A stretch of DNA of 64,000 nt from Mycolicibacterium crocinum (GTDB lineage Bacteria; Actinomycetota; Actinomycetes; Mycobacteriales; Mycobacteriaceae), in contig NZ_CP092362.2 of NCBI RefSeq assembly GCF_022370635.2, forward strand, positions 5,146,001-5,210,000, written 5' to 3'. The notes under the pieces were generated by a model, which had not been told where the DNA came from, searched no databases, and saw only the letters and a list, made by a program, of their open reading frames with translations. Position 1 is the stretch's first letter; each line of letters starts with the position of its first letter. A program made the position numbers and the translations under genes. Positions 50,512 to 57,654 of this stretch are shown one piece after another.

Positions 50512-51309
50512 GTGCGAAAGCTGCTGATCACTCTGAGTGCCGCGCTGCTGGCCGTGGTCATCGGGGCGGTCGGTGTCGATTTCGGGGCGACGATCTACGC
50601 CGAATACCGGCTGGCCCGTACCGTCCGCAGCGCCGCGGGCCTCTCATTCGACCCGTCGGTGGCGATCCTGGGCTTTCCGTTCATCCGCCAGGCCATGCAT
50701 CACCACTTCGACGAGATCGAGATCAAGGCGAACGGGGTGGGCCATCAGGTGGTCGGCAAGGCTTCGCTGGAAGCCACGCTGCACAACATCGACTTGACCG
50801 AGGCGTCCTGGCTGATCAGGCCGGATGCGAATCTGCCGGTCGGCAAGCTGGAGAGTCGCATCATCATCGATTCGCTCCACCTGGGCCGGTTCGTCGGGAT
50901 CACCGACCTGATGGTGGAGGCCCCGTCCAAGGACACCAACGACGCCACCGGCGGTACCACCGAGTCGGGCATCTCCGGCAGCAAGGGCCTGGTGTTCACC
51001 GGGACGCCGAAGAAGGCCGATTTCGACAAGCCGGTCAGTGTCGCCGTCGACCTGTCGGTGGCCGGCCCCGACCAGACCACGTTGGTCTTCACGGCCACCG
51101 ACATCCAAACCGGACCGGGCACCGCGGACCAGCCGGTACCCGATGACAAGAAAGCGGCGGTGCTGGCGGCGTTCAGCGGCAGCCTGCCCGGGCAGAAGCT
51201 GCCGTTCGGCGTCCGCCCGACCACCGAGGGCGCCCGCGGGTCGGACATCATCATCGAAGGCATCACCGAGGGAGTAACCATCCGCCTCGACGGGTTCACA
51301 CAGACATGA
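50512..51309 (+). CDS. lmeA: LmeA-like envelope lipid-binding protein (DUF2993)
   Basis: A protein of about 265 residues with an N-terminal hydrophobic signal/anchor (VRKLLITLSAALLAVVIGAV) followed by a DUF2993 domain, including FPFIRQAMHHHFDEIEIKA near residue 62 and ISGSKGLVFTGTP. It matches Rv0817c (LmeA), a periplasmic lipid-binding protein needed for normal lipomannan elongation (established). The GTG at 50512 puts the anchor at the terminus; a longer frame from 50467 adds 15 residues. Its stop overlaps thiX (ATGA). Confidence 0.88.
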   Translation: MRKLLITLSAALLAVVIGAVGVDFGATIYAEYRLARTVRSAAGLSFDPSVAILGFPFIRQAMHHHFDEIEIKANGVGHQVVGKASLEATLHNIDLTEASWLIRPDANLPVGKLESRIIIDSLHLGRFVGITDLMVEAPSKDTNDATGGTTESGISGSKGLVFTGTPKKADFDKPVSVAVDLSVAGPDQTTLVFTATDIQTGPGTADQPVPDDKKAAVLAAFSGSLPGQKLPFGVRPTTEGARGSDIIIEGITEGVTIRLDGFTQT

Positions 51310-51725
51310 GTCCCGCATTGATCACCGCGATCGTCGCCATCGCCGCCGCATTGGTGGTCGCGGGCGTCGCCGGCGTGCTGCACAACCGGCGATCCGGCGT
51401 CGTGCGCGAAGCCGAACCGCTCGACGTCGACGTCCGCGACCTGGGGTTATCCCGGACCGGCCCGACGGTCGTGCATTTCAGCGCAGGGTGGTGCGGACCC
51501 TGTGCGGGCGTCCGGCGAGTGGTCGACCAGGTGTGTGCCGACCTGCGTGACGTCGCCCACGTCGAAATCGACATGGATGCCAATCCGGCTGCCGCACGAC
51601 GGCTTTCGGTGCTGTCGTTGCCGACCACGTTCATCTTCGATGCGCAGGGCCGGCAGCGATACCGCACGGCCGGGGTTCCCAAGGCCGCTGACCTGCGCTC
51701 GGCCCTCGAACCTCTGTTGGCTTGA
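51306..51725 (+). CDS. thiX: Membrane-anchored thioredoxin-like protein ThiX
   Basis: A 139-residue protein with one N-terminal membrane segment (residues 4-26) and a thioredoxin domain bearing the redox motif WCGPC near residue 62 and the cis-proline loop SLPTTFIFDAQG near 103. It corresponds to Rv0816c. It is probably a thiol-disulfide exchanger anchored in the membrane. Its start overlaps the lmeA stop, so the two are co-translated. The next operon begins only 30 bp later. Confidence 0.92.
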   Translation: MSPALITAIVAIAAALVVAGVAGVLHNRRSGVVREAEPLDVDVRDLGLSRTGPTVVHFSAGWCGPCAGVRRVVDQVCADLRDVAHVEIDMDANPAAARRLSVLSLPTTFIFDAQGRQRYRTAGVPKAADLRSALEPLLA

Positions 51726-51741
51726 GACCGGGGTCATTGGG

Positions 51742-51747
51742 TACCAT
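51742..51747 (+). promoter_or_regulatory. -10 element (TACCAT) for the leaderless polycysteine leader
   Basis: TACCAT fits TANNNT and ends 7 nt before GTG 51755, the expected spacing when transcription begins at the start codon. Confidence 0.6.
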
Positions 51748-51754
51748 GGCTCGC

Positions 51755-51847
51755 GTGTCGGCCCGCCTCGAGCTCATGCTCACCAAGCGTCGCGCAGTTG
51801 ATCTGTGCCGCGTTGCGGGTTGTTGCTGTTGTTGCTGTAGCTGCTGA
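51755..51847 (+). CDS. Polycysteine leader peptide (cysteine-responsive attenuator sORF)
   Basis: A 30-residue frame from GTG 51755 (an ATG three codons earlier is also in frame) ending in six consecutive cysteine codons, then Ser-Cys and the stop: AGCCCCCCSC. It precedes the DUF4395 - sulfurtransferase - sseC operon. Work on mycobacteria describes leaderless polycysteine sORFs at this exact locus, where ribosome stalling at the cysteine codons during cysteine shortage raises expression of the operon. Here the cysteine run and the TACCAT -10 are directly visible. It is too short for ordinary gene calling. Confidence 0.88.
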   Translation: MSARLELMLTKRRAVDLCRVAGCCCCCCSC

Positions 51848-51938
51848 GTAGCCGCGCCTTTCTTTCGCGCCGCCACTCTGGAGCGGCCGTTTGCGGCCCG
51901 TCTCCGTCCAGCCCCGTTCAGCAACAGGAGAAAAGATC
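51848..51938 (+). promoter_or_regulatory. Attenuator region downstream of the polycysteine leader
   Basis: The 91-nt gap contains GGCCG (51885-51889) and CGGCC (51894-51898) around loop TTTG, and C-rich pyrimidine stretches. The hairpin could occlude or free the ribosome site CAGGAG ahead of ATG 51939, consistent with conditional expression. There is no U-tract, so control may act on translation or Rho. Confidence 0.5.
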
Positions 51939-52412
51939 ATGTCGACCACCACCACTCATTCGCCCGCCATCGCACAGGTGGACGTTCGCGGGCCCCGCTT
52001 CGCAGCCTGGGTCACCACAGCCGTCCTGGTGGCGGTGCTCGTCGTCTCGGGGTTCAGCACGATCGCCGCGACGATCATGCTGGCGCTGCAGGCCGTGGTG
52101 TTCGCGATCGGCGCCGTGCGCGGGCCTCGTCAGCACCCGTACGGGCTGATCTTCGCCAACCTGGTCGCGCCGCGGCTGAGCCCGGTCTCCGAGCGGGAAC
52201 CGGTGCCGCCGTTGAAGTTCGCGCAGTTGGTGGGCTTCGTGTTCGCCGTCGTCGGTGTCGCCGGCTTCGGTCTGGGGGCACCGCTGCTCGGCACCATCGC
52301 CACCGCCTTCGCCCTGTTCGCCGCTTTCCTCAACGCCGCCTTCGGCATCTGCCTCGGCTGCCAGATCTACCCACTCGTGACCAGGCTGCGCCGCACGCCG
52401 GCCACCACCTGA
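51939..52412 (+). CDS. DUF4395 membrane protein
   Basis: A 157-residue membrane protein with four predicted segments (near residues 22-40, 42-62, 100-120 and 122-142). A conserved-looking RGPRQHPYGLIFANLVAPRL lies in the loop, and a double-cysteine CLGCQIYPL near residue 143. DUF4395 proteins accompany rhodaneses and thioredoxins, so a sulfur-transport or membrane thiol role is likely. It has an ideal ribosome site (CAGGAGAAAAG). First structural gene of the cysteine-controlled operon. Confidence 0.9.
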   Translation: MSTTTTHSPAIAQVDVRGPRFAAWVTTAVLVAVLVVSGFSTIAATIMLALQAVVFAIGAVRGPRQHPYGLIFANLVAPRLSPVSEREPVPPLKFAQLVGFVFAVVGVAGFGLGAPLLGTIATAFALFAAFLNAAFGICLGCQIYPLVTRLRRTPATT

Positions 52413-52445
52413 GCTTTCAGACAAGAAACCGAAAGGAACCACTAC

Positions 52446-53279
52446 ATGGCACGCTCCGACGTCCTGGTCTCCACCGACTGGGCCGAGAGCAATCTCGATG
52501 CGCCGAACACCGTCTTCGTCGAGGTGGACGAGGACACCTCGGCCTACGAAGACGGCCACATCGCCGGCGCCGTGCGGCTCGACTGGAAGACCGAGCTGCA
52601 GGACCCGGTTAAGCGTGACTTCGTCGACCAGCAGCAGTTCTCGAAGTTGCTGTCGGACAAGGGAATCAGCAACGACGACACCGTGATCCTCTACGGCGGC
52701 AACAACAACTGGTTCGCGGCGTACGCGTACTGGTACTTCAAGCTGTACGGCCACGAGAACGTCAAGCTGCTCGACGGCGGCCGCAAGAGGTGGGAACTCG
52801 ACGGACGTCCGCTGGTGACCGACGTGCCCGATCGCCCCGCCACGTCGTACACGGCCAAGGCGCCCGACACCAGCATCCGCGCGTTCCGCGATGAGGTGAT
52901 CGCCGCGATCACCACCAAGAACCTGGTCGACGTCCGCTCCCCCGACGAGTTCTCCGGCAAGATCCTCGCTCCGGCCCACCTGCCGCAGGAGCAGAGCCAG
53001 CGCCCCGGGCATATCCCCGGCGCCATCAACGTTCCGTGGAGCAAGGCTGCGAACGAGGACGGCACCTTCAAGTCGGACGAGGATCTGGCCAAGCTCTACG
53101 CCGAGGCCGGACTGGACGGCGAGAAGGAGACCATCGCCTACTGCCGTATCGGCGAGCGGTCTTCGCACACCTGGTTCGTTCTTCAAGAACTGTTGGGGCA
53201 CAAGAACGTAAAGAACTACGACGGTAGTTGGACCGAATATGGCTCCCTGGTGGGGGCCCCGATCGAGTTGGGAAGTTGA
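52446..53279 (+). CDS. cysA2: Thiosulfate sulfurtransferase (rhodanese), CysA2/SseA type
   Basis: A 277-residue two-domain rhodanese, the normal length. The catalytic cysteine is in YCRIGERSSHTW near residue 233 and the inactive N-terminal domain spans residues 5-125, with DTVILYGGNNNWFAAYAYWY. It corresponds to Rv0815c/Rv3117. It moves a sulfane sulfur from thiosulfate to acceptors. It starts 33 bp after DUF4395 and 2 bp before sseC. Confidence 0.96.
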   Translation: MARSDVLVSTDWAESNLDAPNTVFVEVDEDTSAYEDGHIAGAVRLDWKTELQDPVKRDFVDQQQFSKLLSDKGISNDDTVILYGGNNNWFAAYAYWYFKLYGHENVKLLDGGRKRWELDGRPLVTDVPDRPATSYTAKAPDTSIRAFRDEVIAAITTKNLVDVRSPDEFSGKILAPAHLPQEQSQRPGHIPGAINVPWSKAANEDGTFKSDEDLAKLYAEAGLDGEKETIAYCRIGERSSHTWFVLQELLGHKNVKNYDGSWTEYGSLVGAPIELGS

Positions 53280-53281
53280 TC

Positions 53282-53584
53282 ATGTGCTCTGCACCTAAAC
53301 AAGGACAGACTCTGCCCGCCGGTGTCGACCTCGAGAAGGAGACCGTGATCACGGGCCGCGTCGTGGACGACGCGGGCCAGACGGTCGGCGGTGCCTTCGT
53401 GCGCCTGCTGGACTCCAGCGACGAGTTCACCGCCGAGGTCGTCGCCTCGGCGACCGGTGACTTCCGGTTCTTCGCCGCGCCGGGTACGTGGACGGTGCGT
53501 GCGCTGTCCAAGGTCGGCAACGGTGATGCCACCGTGGCACCGACCGGCGCCGGGATCCACGAAGTCGACATCAAGGTCGCTTAA
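53282..53584 (+). CDS. sseC2: SseC family protein (DUF1416)
   Basis: A 100-residue protein, the exact length of SseC. MCSAPKQGQTLPAGVDLEKE starts it, and ITGRVVDDAGQTVGGAFVRL followed by a beta-sandwich with PGTWTVRAL resembles a carboxypeptidase-regulatory-like domain. It always follows the rhodanese in mycobacteria and is presumed to take part in sulfur transfer (context). ATG 53282 lies 2 bp after the cysA2 stop. Confidence 0.95.
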   Translation: MCSAPKQGQTLPAGVDLEKETVITGRVVDDAGQTVGGAFVRLLDSSDEFTAEVVASATGDFRFFAAPGTWTVRALSKVGNGDATVAPTGAGIHEVDIKVA

Positions 53585-53601
53585 CTCACAAAGACGACGG
53601 C

Positions 53602-53628
53602 GGCTCGGGCGGTGAGTCTGCCCGAGCC
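53602..53628 (+). terminator. Hairpin terminator after sseC2
   Basis: GGCTCGGGC (53602-53610) and GCCCGAGCC (53620-53628) form a 9-bp perfect stem around a 9-nt loop. No U-tract. It separates the sulfur operon from the leaderless promoter that follows. Confidence 0.6.
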
Positions 53629-53633
53629 CCGGA

Positions 53634-53639
53634 TAGACT
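53634..53639 (+). promoter_or_regulatory. -10 element (TAGACT) of a leaderless transcript
   Basis: TAGACT (TANNNT) ends exactly 6 nt before GTG 53646, placing the predicted transcription start at the first base of the start codon. Confidence 0.65.
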
Positions 53640-53645
53640 GACACC

Positions 53646-53744
53646 GTGGTTCTTTTCTACGAGATCCTGCTGGTTGCGACGGTCGTTCTGATCACCTGGT
53701 TCGCGTTGTACGCGCTCTACCGACTGATCACCGACGAGTCGTGA
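53646..53744 (+). CDS. Leaderless 32-aa membrane micropeptide
   Basis: GTG 53646 opens a 33-codon frame encoding VVLFYEILLVATVVLITWFA followed by a short polar tail (LYALYRLITDES), essentially one membrane helix. It has no Shine-Dalgarno but has a correctly spaced TANNNT. Its stop overlaps the start of the nitrobindin-like gene (GTGA), so the two are coupled. It is not recognised from any family I know. Leaderless spacing, coupling and a sensible helix make real translation likely. Confidence 0.72.
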   Translation: MVLFYEILLVATVVLITWFALYALYRLITDES

Positions 53745-54388
53745 GTTCTCCAGACATCTCCGGGAGCGGCGATCGCGCCGTAGCGGCTGCAGCCGAACGG
53801 GCGAAAGAGACGGCTGGCCGCAACATCCCGGTTTTCGAAGACCTTCCGCTGCCCGCCGATACCGCCAATCTGCGGCTGGGCGCCAATCTGAGCGACGCCC
53901 TGCTGGCCTTGCTGCCGCTGGTCGGCGTCTGGCGCGGTGAGGGCGAGGGGCGCGGCACGCATGGCGACTACCACTTCGGCCAGCAGATCATCGTCTCGCA
54001 CGATGGCGGCGACTATCTGAACTGGGAGTCGCGATCCTGGCGCCTCGACGAGGGCGGCGACTATCACTCCCCCGGCCTGCGCGAGACCGGCTTCTGGCGG
54101 TTCGTCAGCGACCCGGCCGACCCGGACGAATCGCAGGCGATCGAGCTGCTGCTGGCCCATTCCGCCGGGTATGTCGAGTTGTTCTACGGCCATCCGCGCA
54201 ACCAGTCGTCCTGGGAGCTCGTGACCGATGCACTGGCGCGCAGCAAGTCCGGTGTGCTGGTCGGCGGCGCCAAGCGGCTCTACGGAATCGTCGAGGGCGG
54301 CGATCTGGCGTACGTCGAGGAGCGGGTCGACGCCGACGGCGGACTGGTCCCTCATCTGTCGGCGCGGCTGACGCGACACGTCGGCTGA
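53741..54388 (+). CDS. Nitrobindin-like heme-binding beta-barrel protein (Rv0813c type)
   Basis: A 215-residue protein. After a polar N-terminus of about 55 residues, the FABP-like barrel starts with the hallmark GVWRGEGEGRG near residue 62, followed by QQIIVSHDGGDYLNWESRSW and HSPGLRETGFWRFV. It corresponds to Rv0813c, of the THAP4/nitrobindin-type family, which binds haem or small ligands and can react with NO or peroxynitrite. It starts at GTG 53741, overlapping the micropeptide stop, and ends overlapping the lipoprotein start. Confidence 0.9.
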   Translation: MSSPDISGSGDRAVAAAAERAKETAGRNIPVFEDLPLPADTANLRLGANLSDALLALLPLVGVWRGEGEGRGTHGDYHFGQQIIVSHDGGDYLNWESRSWRLDEGGDYHSPGLRETGFWRFVSDPADPDESQAIELLLAHSAGYVELFYGHPRNQSSWELVTDALARSKSGVLVGGAKRLYGIVEGGDLAYVEERVDADGGLVPHLSARLTRHVG

Positions 54389-54708
54389 TGCGCACCCTTC
54401 CCCTCGGGGTCGCCGCGGCGGCCACCGTGATCCTCGCCGGTTGCGCCCCGGCCCCGACACCATCGCAGCCGACGGCGATCAGCCCGGCGCCCAGCACCGC
54501 CAGCCCTTTGCCGGGCACCACCTCCGCACCGAGTGCCGCCACGTCCGCGCCCGCCGAACACGGATCGCTGGCGCACTGCCTGCACGAGCACGGTGTGCCC
54601 GACTCGGCCGGCAGCGGCGTGCTTGGTCCCCCGCAGGGCGTCGACCCCGGCGTGTGGGATCAGGCGAAGAAGGCATGTTCACCGCTGGAGCCCGGACCGG
54701 CCGGCTAG
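54388..54708 (+). CDS. Small lipoprotein with a Pro/Ala/Ser linker
   Basis: A 106-residue protein. MRTLPLGVAAAATVILAGCA gives a signal peptide with lipobox LAGC (Cys19). A long Pro/Ala/Ser/Thr linker to about residue 58 is followed by a small domain with two cysteines (AHCLHEHGVPD and KKACSPLEPG) that may form a disulfide. ATG 54388 overlaps the nitrobindin-like stop. Function unknown; it is likely exposed outside the membrane. Confidence 0.85.
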   Translation: MRTLPLGVAAAATVILAGCAPAPTPSQPTAISPAPSTASPLPGTTSAPSAATSAPAEHGSLAHCLHEHGVPDSAGSGVLGPPQGVDPGVWDQAKKACSPLEPGPAG

Positions 54709-54730
54709 CAGCTGCTCGTACCTTTGGATC

Positions 54731-55039
54731 ATGGGTCCTGCAGGGTTTAGGGCGATCGGCGTCGCGGTTGCTGCCGCGCTTCTTGTGGCCGCTCCACCCG
54801 CGGCGGCCGATCCACCGTGGCCCGTGGCGGGCGCCGAATCGGCGGCCGACACCATCCGCGACCTACAGAGTCAGGGCTATCGCGTCGGCATCAATTGGGT
54901 CTTCGGTTACACCCGCACCTCGCTCGACCGGTGCGCTGTCACCGCGATCCACAATCCTGGCGGGCCACCGCCCGATGAATCAGCCTCGCCGACAACGGTA
55001 TACATCGATGTGTCCTGCCCGGATCACGACGATTGGTGA
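54731..55039 (+). CDS. Small exported protein, function unknown
   Basis: A 102-residue protein from ATG 54731. The signal peptide ends in AAPPAAADPPW near residue 29. The mature part has DTIRDLQSQGYRVGINWVFG near 39, and two cysteines (DRCAVTAIHN, VSCPDHDDW) that may form a disulfide. Similar small secreted proteins are frequent in mycobacteria. It begins 22 bp after the lipoprotein gene and may share its transcript. Confidence 0.83.
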   Translation: MGPAGFRAIGVAVAAALLVAAPPAAADPPWPVAGAESAADTIRDLQSQGYRVGINWVFGYTRTSLDRCAVTAIHNPGGPPPDESASPTTVYIDVSCPDHDDW

Positions 55040-55060
55040 TTCAGGACCCGGAAATGGGGC

Positions 55061-55110
55061 GGCCCCCGAGCCGTTATTCCCTGGTCGGACTAACCAAGAG
55101 CTCGGGGGCC
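55061..55110. terminator. Large hairpin between convergent genes
   Basis: GGCCCCCGAGC (55061-55071) and GCTCGGGGGCC (55100-55110) form 11 perfect pairs around a 28-nt loop that itself can pair TGGT with ACCA. The rest of the gap (to 55289) has two smaller hairpins (55148-55167 and 55170-55185). No U-tract. Probably a two-way terminator, though the stacked hairpins could be another structured RNA. Confidence 0.5.
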
Positions 55111-55289
55111 GGGTAGCTGCCTGGAATTCGCCAGCGCGCTCAGTGCGCAGGTGATTCCATGCACCTGGTGCTGCTAGCGGGCAGCCACCTCACATGTCCT
55201 AGAAGCTATCAATTTTCCGGACCACCTCCCTTCTTGTGTACCGACGAAAGTACCCGCGTCAGAAGGGTTGTGCCAACAGGTTTTCGCGA

Positions 55290-56168
55290 TCAGCGATCGT
55301 GGGTGATCGCGGCGTCGACCAACGCGGTCATCTCGGCGGCCAACCGGGTGGGCGGAAGGACGCGTCCGTCAACTGTGTGCACCCGCGCCGCCAAAGTGAT
55401 GCTGGACACCAGCCAAACCCCCTGCGCGGCAAACAGATCCGCCGGCCGCAGCGCGCGGAAGTCGCAGTCGTAGCCCTTGTCGCGGGCGACTTCGAACAAT
55501 GCCTGCTGGGTGGTTCCCCGCAGGATCGGATACCACGGTGGCGGCGTGAGCAAGGTCGTTCCCGAGCCCTCGGCGCTGGCGATGACGACCGTCGAGCGCG
55601 GGCCCTCGAGCAGGTAGCCGTCCGAGCTGACGAAGATGACGTCGCCGGCGCCCTTGTCGGCGGCATACCGCAGGGCGGCCATGTTCACCGCGTACGACAG
55701 CGTCTTGGCGCCGGCCACCAGCCACGGCATGGCGTCCACCCCGGTCGACGGCAGTGCCCGGTCGAGCAGCACCGCGGCGATACCGTCGCGGCGGGTGGCC
55801 ACCACTCGCTCCGGCACGGGGTTCACCGTCAGATATGCGGTCGGAGCCGAGCCGCTCTCGCGGCCGCGGCTGTAGACCAGTCGCAGCGCGCCCTCAGCGG
55901 TCGTCGACGAAGCCCACTGCCCGACGGCGATGTCGATCGCCCGCCGCCAGTCGGACGGGTCCGGCTCGGGCAGGTCCATCATCTTGGCGGACTGGCCGAG
56001 CCGGCGCAGGTGTGGTTCCACCAGGCATGCGCGGCCGTCGCGGACCAGCAGCGTCTCGAATACTCCGTCGCCGCGCACCGCGGCGAGGTCGTCGGGGTAC
56101 AGCAGCGGCTGGGCCGGGTCGTGCACCTCGCCGTCGAGTGTGACGATCACCGATGACGGGGCAGACAT
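55290..56168 (-). CDS. pabC: Aminodeoxychorismate lyase-like class IV aminotransferase (PabC type)
   Basis: A PLP enzyme of 292 residues, in the place of Rv0812. VRGDGVFETLLVRDG near residue 31 and the cofactor lysine in GAKTLSYAVNMAALRYA near 148 are class IV markers. SSDGYLLEGPRSTVVI near 178 holds the glutamate region. It probably forms 4-aminobenzoate for folate or transaminates a branched substrate; the two are hard to separate by sequence. I chose ATG 56168. It overlaps no neighbour but is divergent from ygfZ across 38 bp. Confidence 0.88.
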   Translation of the reverse strand: MSAPSSVIVTLDGEVHDPAQPLLYPDDLAAVRGDGVFETLLVRDGRACLVEPHLRRLGQSAKMMDLPEPDPSDWRRAIDIAVGQWASSTTAEGALRLVYSRGRESGSAPTAYLTVNPVPERVVATRRDGIAAVLLDRALPSTGVDAMPWLVAGAKTLSYAVNMAALRYAADKGAGDVIFVSSDGYLLEGPRSTVVIASAEGSGTTLLTPPPWYPILRGTTQQALFEVARDKGYDCDFRALRPADLFAAQGVWLVSSITLAARVHTVDGRVLPPTRLAAEMTALVDAAITHDR

Positions 56169-56194
56169 GAGACATGAGCGTAGTGGCAGCCCCG

Positions 56195-56200
56195 TAGAGT
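56195..56200 (+). promoter_or_regulatory. -10 element (TAGAGT) of the leaderless ygfZ-like gene
   Basis: TAGAGT (TANNNT) ends exactly 6 nt before GTG 56207. Confidence 0.6.
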
Positions 56201-56206
56201 TGATGT

Positions 56207-57295
56207 GTGTCAGCCGTTCCCGCACCTGACAGCTCCCCCGACGCCGGCGCGATCTGGCACTACGGCGATCCGTTCGGTGAGCAACGCGCCGCCGAGCACG
56301 ACGCCGTCGTGATCGATCGTTCGCACCGGGCGGTCATCACGTTGACCGGACCCGACCGGCAGAGCTGGTTGCACTCGATCTCCTCACAGCACGTCACGGC
56401 GTTGCCCGACGGCGCCTCCACCGAGAACCTCAGCCTTGACGGGCAGGGCCGTGTCGAGGATCACTGGGTGCAGACCGAGTTGGACGGCGTCACCTATCTC
56501 GACACCGAACGGGAGCGCGGCGAACCGCTGCTGGCCTATCTGCGCAAGATGGTGTTCTGGGCCGACGTCGCGCTCGAAGCCGCCGATCTGGCCGTACTCT
56601 CACTGCTCGGCCCGCGTCTGGCCGACCCCGCGGTCCTCGAGGTCCTGGGCCTCGACGGGCTGCCTGCGGAATCCTCCGCCGTCTCGGTGGACGGCGGTTT
56701 CCTGCGCCGGGTTCCGTCACCGGCGGGGCAGATCGAACTTGACCTGGTGGTTCCGCGCGCCGACGTCGCGAGCTGGCTGACCAGGCTGGAAGCGGCCGGC
56801 GTGCGCCGCGCCGGAGTGTGGGCCTACGAGGCGCACCGGGTCGCCGCGCAGCGACCGCGGCTCGGTGTGGACACCGATGAGCGGACGATCCCGCACGAGG
56901 CCGGATGGATCGGCGGTCCCGGGCAAGGAGCCGTGCACCTCGACAAGGGTTGCTATCGCGGTCAGGAGACCGTCGCGCGCGTCCACAACCTGGGAAAGCC
57001 ACCCCGGATGCTGGTCCTCGTGCATCTCGACGGGTCCGGCGAGCGTCCGGCCACCGGCGATCCCCTACTGGCCGCCGGGCGTGTCGTGGGCCGGCTGGGC
57101 ACCGCCGTCGACCACGTCGATCTCGGACCCATCGCGCTGGCTCTGGTGAAGCGCGGAATCCCGGCCGATACCGCGCTGACCACGGGCGGCGAGCACGAAG
57201 TGGCCGCGGAGATCGACCCGGAGTCGCTGCCGCCGACGGACGCGGTCGGCGCCGGCCGGCTCGCGGTGGAGCGTCTGCGCCGCGGCGCATCCTGA
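56207..57295 (+). CDS. ygfZ: YgfZ/GcvT-like folate-binding iron-sulfur repair protein
   Basis: A 362-residue GcvT-fold protein. The YgfZ signature K-G-C-Y-x-G-Q-E is present as DKGCYRGQETVARVHNLGKP near residue 246. N-terminal DRSHRAVITLTGPDR and LSLDGQGRVEDHW are typical. YgfZ helps maintain Fe-S enzymes using tetrahydrofolate (established in E. coli). It starts at GTG 56207, exactly where a TANNNT promoter predicts transcription to begin, and corresponds to Rv0811c. Confidence 0.93.
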   Translation: MSAVPAPDSSPDAGAIWHYGDPFGEQRAAEHDAVVIDRSHRAVITLTGPDRQSWLHSISSQHVTALPDGASTENLSLDGQGRVEDHWVQTELDGVTYLDTERERGEPLLAYLRKMVFWADVALEAADLAVLSLLGPRLADPAVLEVLGLDGLPAESSAVSVDGGFLRRVPSPAGQIELDLVVPRADVASWLTRLEAAGVRRAGVWAYEAHRVAAQRPRLGVDTDERTIPHEAGWIGGPGQGAVHLDKGCYRGQETVARVHNLGKPPRMLVLVHLDGSGERPATGDPLLAAGRVVGRLGTAVDHVDLGPIALALVKRGIPADTALTTGGEHEVAAEIDPESLPPTDAVGAGRLAVERLRRGAS

Positions 57296-57345
57296 CGTTC
57301 ACGCACGGCCGAACGGGCCTGCCAGCACATCGGAGCGGGGCACGG

Positions 57346-57351
57346 TAAGGT
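57346..57351 (+). promoter_or_regulatory. -10 element (TAAGGT) of the DUF3073 gene
   Basis: TAAGGT predicts a start near 57358 and a leader of about 75 nt before ATG 57433. The leader has CGGAGC...GCTCCG arms (57381-57409 region) that could form a hairpin. Confidence 0.45.
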
Positions 57352-57432
57352 ATGGGCAGGACAATAACGAACACACAGATCGGAGCCGCCTGCATCCCGG
57401 GCCGCTCCGTTATTGCGCGAGGGGGTTCCCCC

Positions 57433-57618
57433 ATGGGCCGCGGCCGGGCAAAGGCAAAGCAGACCAAGGTTGCTCGAGAGCTGAAATACAGCTCCCCACA
57501 GACCGATTTCAGTCGGCTCCAACAAGAGCTGTCGGGGTCGGAGTCGAACGAGCCTGACACCGTCGACAACGGGTTAGACGAAGACCCCTGGGCCGACGAG
57601 GGCAGCTGGCGGCGCTGA
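57433..57618 (+). CDS. DUF3073 small basic/acidic protein (Rv0810c type)
   Basis: A 61-residue soluble protein: a basic start GRGRAKAKQTKVARELKYSS, then a polar acidic half (DTVDNGLDEDPWADEG). This is the DUF3073 pattern, found throughout actinobacteria next to purM. Nothing is known of its function. I chose ATG 57433; an in-frame start at 57352 coincides with the predicted promoter. Confidence 0.9.
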   Translation: MGRGRAKAKQTKVARELKYSSPQTDFSRLQQELSGSESNEPDTVDNGLDEDPWADEGSWRR

Positions 57619-57654
57619 GCCGCCGCCTCCTCCACAAGCGCTGGGCGTGATCTC

